This document shows positions 57,033-64,000 of a stretch of DNA of 64,000 nt, piece after piece. Location: assembly GCF_000150275.1 (NCBI RefSeq), contig NW_002060961.1:1216826-1280825 (forward strand), read 5' to 3'. Each line of letters begins with the position of its first letter. Positions within the stretch are counted from its first letter, which is position 1. Source of the stretch: Trichoplax adhaerens. Taxonomy: Eukaryota > Placozoa > Uniplacotomia > Trichoplacea > Trichoplacidae. The notes under the pieces are model-generated. The model searched no databases. It was not told where the DNA came from and saw only the letters and a program-made list of their open reading frames with translations. The position numbers were made by a program, and so were the translations under genes.

Positions 57033-59059
57033 TTTAAGTATGATATAAATAGAAAAGAGTTTTAACTTGGAATATGTTTGATTCGAAATATTTTTTTCAG
57101 TATGATATCAGTGCATCAAGGAAAGTAATCGATATAGTTTCATACTTTGCATTTTATACTATAGGATTGTTTAATAATTATTGATAATCTGTCTTGTATT
57201 TTACGGTGCAACATACTGTAATAATTTTAACCTTACTCTGTTGCAATGATTGACTTTCGTAATTCTTTAGCCGATGAGAAGGTTTATGCGCAATAATCAA
57301 GTAGGTGCATATTTATTAAATAATTAAATTAATTAATCATGTCATACAAGTCAGTTTTAGTACATTTTCCATAAATATCGTAATTAATTAGTTTAAAAGG
57401 TTGCATAGGTGCAGTGCAGAGTATTGCATGTTAGAAAGATACCATCTAATTACTTTATAATAGTATTGCAGCTAATTTCTAGAATTCCTTTCTGTTTTAA
57501 TTGGTGCTTTAAAAACCTTATTATTGCAAGTGGAGGCTAACAAATAGTGAATATGTTACCCAAATATGTAACAAAATATCGTCACACTGGATTAGAAATC
57601 AATCAATCACATAGTTGAGGTTATATTTTAAGAATTTGGTATTACTCATAAATTAGAAGGCACAATAGCTCAAGCAGGAAATATGGCGATTATGGCTGGT
57701 CACTCATACCAACACATTTCTACTACAAAGATAACCGGAGATATTTCTCGGTCTTCTTCTATCCCGAATTACCTGTCAAGATTAGCTCTCTGTGGTAACT
57801 TTGAATTTTTTCTTTAACTTTTACGATAACAGCGATATAGACCTTCTTCTTACGCATAAATGATAAATTAACAAACTCTCTTCTCAGCAAACAAAAGTAA
57901 TTCGCTCTTGAGCTTTCTAACCATATTTTTAAGCAGTTACAGAGTTTACATACATGGGAATTAATACTAATAAATGGCATGACTATCATTTATGCCGAGT
58001 CCTAAGTCTGTATGATTTTAAGCTGTACCTTAAATTGATAGAGATGTATTTAATATGAGGCCACCATGATCAGAACTAGATCTAACGTTTGAGCTCTGTT
58101 ATAAATTATGTATGTAGATACCAGTACATGAGCTCTAAACCCTAATAATATAATCGACACTTACTTTATTAAGACATACAGTACAGTTCTACACTGTACT
58201 ATTACTGAATTTCCGAACACATAACTATTGTAATTAGACCGAAATCATTACACTAATTCACTTGCTCTTACGAGAAAATGAAATATATATGTTTTGTTAT
58301 AATCTGTAACCTAATAGCAAGCTATAAATCATGAACTTCTACTTAATGCTAGTCTTTAACGCCGTGACATGCCTGAAAATATTGTTGACCTTAACTAGGG
58401 AACTAATCAAATTTATATAATACAAAATAGCGTTGTAAATCTACTTGATTTTAAGTTTGACCATTTATTATGAAGAAAGTAGTACTATGATACCTTGATT
58501 GTCTAACTAAATGAGACAATTAGGAACTTGTTTCTATCATGGATGATTATTTACCTCTATTAGAGGTTCAGCCGAGAGTTTATAATACATTACTATAGAG
58601 CCTTACATTCCAGCTCTGACGTAAATTTACGTTGTCAATCAAAGCAGTTATTGTGTTAGATTTTAGTTACGTATATATGAGGAATAAATGAAGATAGAGC
58701 TTAGAATGGAGGTGAGCAAATAATATAAAAATTATATTTTATAAGAGATTCTCAAAGAAGCAATAAAAATGCTCTTTATCCTTGCATAAATTAGAGAAGG
58801 CACATTCTAGAGTAATGCACTAGAATAATTAAAAAATGACACGGTCATAGCATGTAATATTAAATAGCCTTAAAATTTGAAATTGTGTGCCATCATTATT
58901 GCTGCATAAGAACGACTGGTCAATTTGCTAACAAATTTTAAGCTTAATAGAAATTTAGAGAATTTGGTTGTTGGCCACTGAATTTAACTACTTGGATCTT
59001 ATATGTATATTACTACGCTAGAATGGCTGAACTATTAAGTAGGTCCGGCTTGATTAGGA
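57033..59059. other. Flank of the transposase gene
   Basis: It would hold the promoter and possible second terminal repeat of the element. Two ORFs here (57,632-57,817 plus and 57,759-57,989 minus) overlap on opposite strands and match no family I know. Confidence 0.35.
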
Positions 59060-59625
59060 ATTAGGAGTTTGTGACGTAACTTATTATTGAGATTGTAGAC
59101 TATTAGCCATATTCCGTATGATCATGATAGCGTGAATTTCTATATTTATCTTCGGGTATACTTTAGTAGCTTATGAATGTAGACTGTAGTGGAAGATCCT
59201 ATGCTAGAGTACTACTGAGTATGTACAGTTGCGTGTCGAGGTACTATTAAGGTTAAGGTTAGAGGTAAACATAGAACTGTAATTCAAGTACTCTAAATAG
59301 CAGAAATAATGTCTACACAAATACTGTAGCTGTATCCGTATTGGATTAATGATGGTGCACCGTAAAATGTTGTTATTAATTAATAATAATTTAAATTTGT
59401 ATAAAATACAGTAGAATGTTGTTATGCCGATTGTAGCTCCGAGTGCTATGCAAAATACATAAGCTGGCTGCTTCGATTATTCTAGTAGCTCGTTCTAGAA
59501 GTGTTTAGTAGTTGTACGCGGCTGGAGTAGAACTGTAGTTATATTATCTTTGTATAAAGATGTAATGAGATTCTAATTGTCTATAAATTTCGAATTGGTG
59601 TGATCGGCTATATCAAGGAGCGTAA
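59060..59625 (+). repeat. Dispersed repeat, copy B
   Basis: Same orientation and block order as 4,290-4,890: 'ctattagccat', 'tctatatttatctt', 'atgctagagtac', 'ggttagaggta', 'tattggattaatgat', 'tctagaagtgtttagtagt'. The boundaries are approximate and no ORF is conserved. Confidence 0.6.
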
Positions 59626-60194
59626 CTAAAATACTTCATCATCGTCTATTTAATCCATCGAATTAGATTGACTAGCCATAGTCTATCTCTTACTTTATAA
59701 ATGGAAAGATTATACAATATTTTTAATCACGTTGTCATATAGTTGTCAATCATGTGTGTAATGATTCTGTTAATGGGATCCATTAATAAAAGAGAGAAAA
59801 TAATGTTGCAATTGTTTTTTGATTATTGCCTAAATAACTTCTTTGCATATTTACAATCATTGCACTACACGTAATAGGTTGTTTGCTTCGTAGAATTGTA
59901 AATAGAATTATTTACCGAGTTGCAAATTTCATACTTTTTTTGAAATAATTCTTATACGATTACTGTAGATATCCTTAATACCTTAATTATAATAATGTGC
60001 TATCATTATAATTATATTATATATTCATTTACACTGAAATGACGTACGCCTAAAAATAGGTTCAGTCTATTATGATTACATTAATAAAGATGAATTTTAA
60101 TTCTATACAGTACTATACTTGGAGGCTATTGGCAATTTTGGCATAAGTAAATAACAGTATTAGCAACAAAAACAACAACAAATAAACAAACATC

Positions 60195-61150
60195 ACGTCA
60201 AGCTATCAATCATTTCTGGCTACCCACAGTGATGAGTTGAAGGCCTGAAGCCTATCTGCTGGCACAGAGTGGTATCGTAATATTAGAAGCCAGCATAAGG
60301 AAGGCTTCCATAAAGGCACGATAGTAACTAAAATTATTTAATTACCGATAATAAGCTTGAAGGTATTCTTCCATGATGATTTGAACCTTGATAGAAGACC
60401 TTTCGCCCCCCCCCCCCAATTTAGATTACTGTATGGCCTCCTAATTACTTCAATCCAATTATTATCTACACGAAATTTATTCTTTTGGCTAATTGAGAAA
60501 AGGAAATAAGGTATAGTATTGAGCTATCAATTATTTCTGGTTGGCAGCCATTATAGAATAAAAATCTAATGGCGGTCTACCAGTGAAGAAGAAAGACATA
60601 ATAATAGAAACCAGTTTAAGAAAAATTATCAGATGTACTCGATAGTACCTGAAATTAATTCATAGTGGCTGATAAGTTTGAACGTATTCTCCCATGATGT
60701 TAGGAGACTTGATTAAAGACTTTTCAACCTAAATTTAGATTGGCTTTCATTCAACAATTACTAATGCTATTCATTTGTATAATTAAGAAAAACCAGTAAA
60801 GCATGATCGAGAGCCTCAAAAATATTTTGTCTTTACGACTTTTCTCGAAAGGACCAAAAATGCGAAAAACGTAAGGTCCCGTGGTCCCTAATATAATAAT
60901 AAGCAATTAATCATTTCTGGCTAACAATAATGATGAATTGATGAGCTATTTAAAGCAAGATTACCATGGGTATACGATAGCATCGAACTATTTGAATGTG
61001 GCTAATAATTAAGCTTGGGGGTATTCTGCCCTTGAAACAAGTGTCTAGAAGACTTTCCATCCTATACTTCCTTTACTGTAATTATTACGAATTACATTCA
61101 TTTATCTAATTAAGAAAAGTAGGTAAGGCACAGTCCTAAATTGATTTGGG
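60195..61150 (+). repeat. Three-copy degenerate tandem repeat, about 320-385 bp
   Basis: Units begin with 'atcaatcatttctggct' near 60,205, 60,526 and 60,911, and end with 'ctaattaagaaaa-(g)gtaaggca(c)' style sequence near 60,500, 60,785 and 61,108. Each contains 'gataataagcttg-aggtattct-cc' in the middle. The copies are well diverged. A run of 12 C lies near 60,405. Confidence 0.65.
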
Positions 61151-61919
61151 AGAGACAGTGGATCGTAAATTGAGTGAAGTAGTAATATCATTTTCATGAT
61201 TAGAAAGATAACAAGTTTAATTGCTAGTATGAAGGCTTGCCATACAAGTAAATCTGTTAACTCCCTTTTATTAAAAATAGAGTTTGTCTCATATTTAATT
61301 ACTGTCTATATTTGAGGACACTTTAATATTTGTTGTCAAGTACGTTATCGAATTAAAGCTATAAATTTTATCCTTTAATATTATTATCTTAAATCTTTCC
61401 GAAAGGTCTATCGACAATGTACTTCGCTGGCGAATCGAAAGAAGCAATAATGGTCTCGAGACCATGAAAGAAAGGACCATGCTGGTACTAGGATTGTCGC
61501 TTTGGAAATAGAACAGTAGGGATAGCTAGGACTTCGGATATCGTTCTGTTTCATGTTCGTATCATTGCACGTCTATTTATCTGCTAAGGTCATGGCCAAT
61601 AAATTTCCTGATAGGGAAGTGATTGCTAGTGTTGAAATCGTCAGAAGAGATATCAAAGTTTTAGCTAGTGTTGGAAGAAAAGGAATGTTGCCTCAATAAT
61701 TGTTTCTGTTCGTTATTTTTGTAAGTAATGAAGGCATCGTATGATTGCTATTGGTGGAATCGTGGAAATGTAGTTTTATGTTTAGCAGCAATCTGAACGC
61801 AAATGGACTAGCGAATACTACTATAGTAAATTTGACACTGCATGATGTGGTAGCACATGTACCTGGGACTGTTGCATATCATCATGTCTAGCAAACTGTA
61901 TAGAATGAACTGCGTTTTC

Positions 61920-62480
61920 GACATGTTCAGACGATCGTGTAATCGTATTAGATTGGCTTAAGGACTATATTTAACTCTCGTCAGATTACGTGATTATGTT
62001 CGTATTAATGAAAGTTGCTGGTTAAGTTGTAATGTAAAAATTTGATAAAAAAAAAGGAGACATGACGATGCTTGCTGTCGTATTTTAATCTATCGTATAG
62101 TACGTCACTGCGTTATCTATGCCTCATAAAGATTATATCTAACTTAGATTAGATTAGATTAGATTAGCATTAACTAATGGATTTAGCTGGTTAACTTGTA
62201 ACAACTTGTAAATTGTAGATAATGTAAAATTTGATATAAAGGGAGAGGTGACAGTAAGTCACTGTGCTATCTATGCCTCAGCATTTTCAGATGGTCGTAT
62301 AATCGTATTAAAAATATATAAGGACTATATTTAATTTTCATTAGATTAAGTTAGTATTAATGAATGCTACTGGCTAAATTAGACAAAGTAGATAAAGCCA
62401 GATTTTAGATAAAAAGGCAGATATGACAGTATATTATTGGGATATCGATGCCTCGTTCTGTTCAGATGGTCATATAATCA
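61920..62480 (+). repeat. Degenerate tandem repeat, about 180-bp period
   Basis: The block 'ttcaga-(c/t)ggtcgt(a)taatcgtatta' occurs near 61,927, 62,286 and 62,461; 'aaggactatatttaa' near 61,960 and 62,320; 'ctatgcctca' near 62,119, 62,272 and 62,448. The spacings are multiples of about 180 bp. A short (TTAGA)n run sits at about 62,146-62,165. Confidence 0.6.
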
Positions 62481-63771
62481 TGTTAGGATGCTACTGCAAT
62501 ATTACGATTTCAGTACATTTCAGCAGTTCTATGCTAAGGATATTCAATGATAGTATATAGTGTAGAACTGTACCCGAATGTCTTGATGAAATATGTTTTA
62601 ATTACGGCCAATATGGTGAAAAGGCTCTTATGTATAGTACTATGCGTTACAAAAGTATTTGAATAGCTCAAATTTTGAATTATCGATTGGAAACCTAAGG
62701 TTTACAATCCATGCACTACAGGTACTAAGGATAGATAACGCAGTAAGATAGTATTTAATCTATAACTGCATCAAGTAAGCCATATTGATGATTGTAAACT
62801 TGTAGTTCATGCTAAATTGCAAAGTAGGTGAGTAGTATAAATAAAGACTTATGAAAAGCTTTCAACCATTGCAGTGAAAGCATTAATTAAACAAAAACTG
62901 CAAAACAGTACAAGACGACGTTTCGCTGTTTACTGGCATTTTACCCATCATTTTGCCTCGTATTAAATCATAAATCATTCACTTGCTATTCACCTCCTAC
63001 AGGTTTACTGTACGCATATATGTCAGCATAATCTATTACTATCTTTAGTTTCCATTCGCTGTTGGATTCAGCTGAATGGCGAAAAGATGATCAATATGAA
63101 ATAATCCATAGTTCTAGTTCTATTGCGTTATACTTGGTTGCTTGTATTTAAGTCAAGAAATGAAATTACTTGCATACTTTTATAATTTATACGTAGCACC
63201 ACTTGGCATCTTACAAATTACTGATTAATAATGTGAATGTATTACTATTATAGAGCTATTGAATAGGGAGAGATTTCCATGCTTTTCATTCATGCAGAAC
63301 AAAGATTGCTATTCTCCTGCAAATTGCTATTACCCTCCGGTACAGTAGTTTACTGTTATAAATCTTGTCATGATGGCTGGCTTATTTCGATTTAAATGAA
63401 AAAGACTATTGTCATTGGGTGCTGAAGGCTACTTGAAGGCTGCAAGTAAATTTATGATATCTAGTGAAATATAACAAAGAAAAGGAATCAATCTCAATGT
63501 CTGGATTTATTTGCCAAGCGCTATGTGCAGTATCTTGAATGACTCCTTAACATAAATAATTTCCATTGGTGGTCTTAGTATGGGGTCCTGCATTAATATC
63601 ATTTGACCTTACTAGAATAATAATAAATAACATGCTTATGAAATTACTTTTGCTCAAATTCTCTAGAGATCCTTGAATGTAATTTAGGGTAATGTGATGA
63701 TAGCAATTGATTTCACTGAATGATATCACCTTTGCACGCCTTCAATAATTTTCGATATAATTAAAGTTACT
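62481..63771. other. Intergenic, nothing resolved
   Basis: AT-rich sequence with no supported exon; the last part may contain the promoter of the gene that begins at the right edge. Confidence 0.4.
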
Positions 63772-63868
63772 ATGATACCGGCAAAGGCTGCTTGTTTTAC
63801 GCGGAGATTGGATCGTCCTCCTTACAAGGATACTATTACAGCAAAGCAGCGGAAGGCTTCAGTTGAAG
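63772..63868 (+). CDS. Probable first coding exon of a gene running off the window
   Basis: An ATG opens a GC-richer frame of 32 codons plus one base (beginning MIPAKAACFTRRLDRPPYK) that ends at a gtatat donor. Composition changes sharply from the AT-rich flank, and the peptide is basic without low-complexity bias. I do not recognise the protein. The following exons would lie beyond the window, or at about 63,900 onward, where several acceptor-like sites occur. Confidence 0.4.
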
Positions 63869-64000
63869 GTATATATACAAGAAAAATAGTGGCAAAGGTT
63901 AGGTGCTAGAATAACAGAACATTTACATCAAGGATCATGATTACCATATTGTACCAATAATTTAGTCTAGATCGATGATCCGACAGTTTCTAGTTACGTA

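Noticed and set aside
54800-57600. Terminal inverted repeats of the Tigger-like element
   Set aside because: Candidate ends near 57,209 (actgtaat) and 54,835 (ttacagtaaa) share too few bases to be called a pair by eye.
57632-57817. Plus-strand open frame containing IMAGHSYQHISTTK, loosely like a tyrosine-recombinase box
   Set aside because: It has no start codon context, lacks the Arg and Tyr catalytic residues in order, and an overlapping minus-strand ORF occupies the same bases.

Overview
The window looks like a stretch of animal nuclear genome. It is AT-rich (roughly two thirds A+T by eye). Its genes are split by short GT-AG introns and encode metazoan proteins: CCDC134, acylglycerol kinase, ribosomal protein L9, a Goliath-type PA-TM-RING ubiquitin ligase and a class A GPCR. 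The compact intron-rich genes, base composition and gene repertoire fit a placozoan (Trichoplax/Hoilungia-like) best, but this is an inference; nothing here proves the species. There are no operons, CRISPR arrays, tRNAs or rRNAs that I can support.

Layout. 1-12.8 kb: no gene resolved; it holds one copy of a dispersed repeat (about 4.29-4.89 kb), a degenerate tandem repeat (10.0-10.6 kb) and one weak exon cluster (6.4-6.8 kb). 12.8-15.1 kb, minus: an AGK-like gene in at least 13 small exons whose reading frame stays open throughout, but whose GGDGT kinase motif reads GGSGT. 16.4 kb: an island of GTAC-rich palindromes. 16.9-19.1 kb and 22.0-25.0 kb, both plus: two tandem CCDC134 paralogues with the same exon lengths, both ending in an ER-retrieval-like tail. 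26.3-27.4 kb, minus: RPL9, convergent with the second CCDC134 gene. 28.5-30.2 kb: more GTAC palindromes around a four-copy 142-bp array. 30.6-37.6 kb, plus: a six-exon Goliath-family E3 ligase; its first intron is 5.2 kb long and carries a satellite-like array built on a 244-bp dimer. 43.9-44.9 kb, minus: an intronless GPCR with several altered class A motifs. 45-55 kb: gene-poor, with a near-perfect 32-bp-arm hairpin. 55.5-57.0 kb, minus: an intact Tigger/CENP-B-like DDE transposase ORF. 57-64 kb: the second dispersed repeat copy, two degenerate tandem arrays, and a likely first coding exon at the right edge.

Functional themes. The two CCDC134 proteins are predicted to act in the ER lumen; the E3 ligase and the GPCR are membrane proteins of the endosomal system and cell surface; AGK is a mitochondrial protein (lipid kinase and, in human, TIM22 subunit); RPL9 is housekeeping. 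They do not form one pathway. The most notable observations are the tandem CCDC134 pair with conserved gene structure, the AGK with a substituted catalytic aspartate, the higher-order satellite inside an intron, and the recurrent GTAC palindromes. All exon boundaries were read by eye from splice signals, frame continuity and recalled family sequences; none was tested against transcripts.
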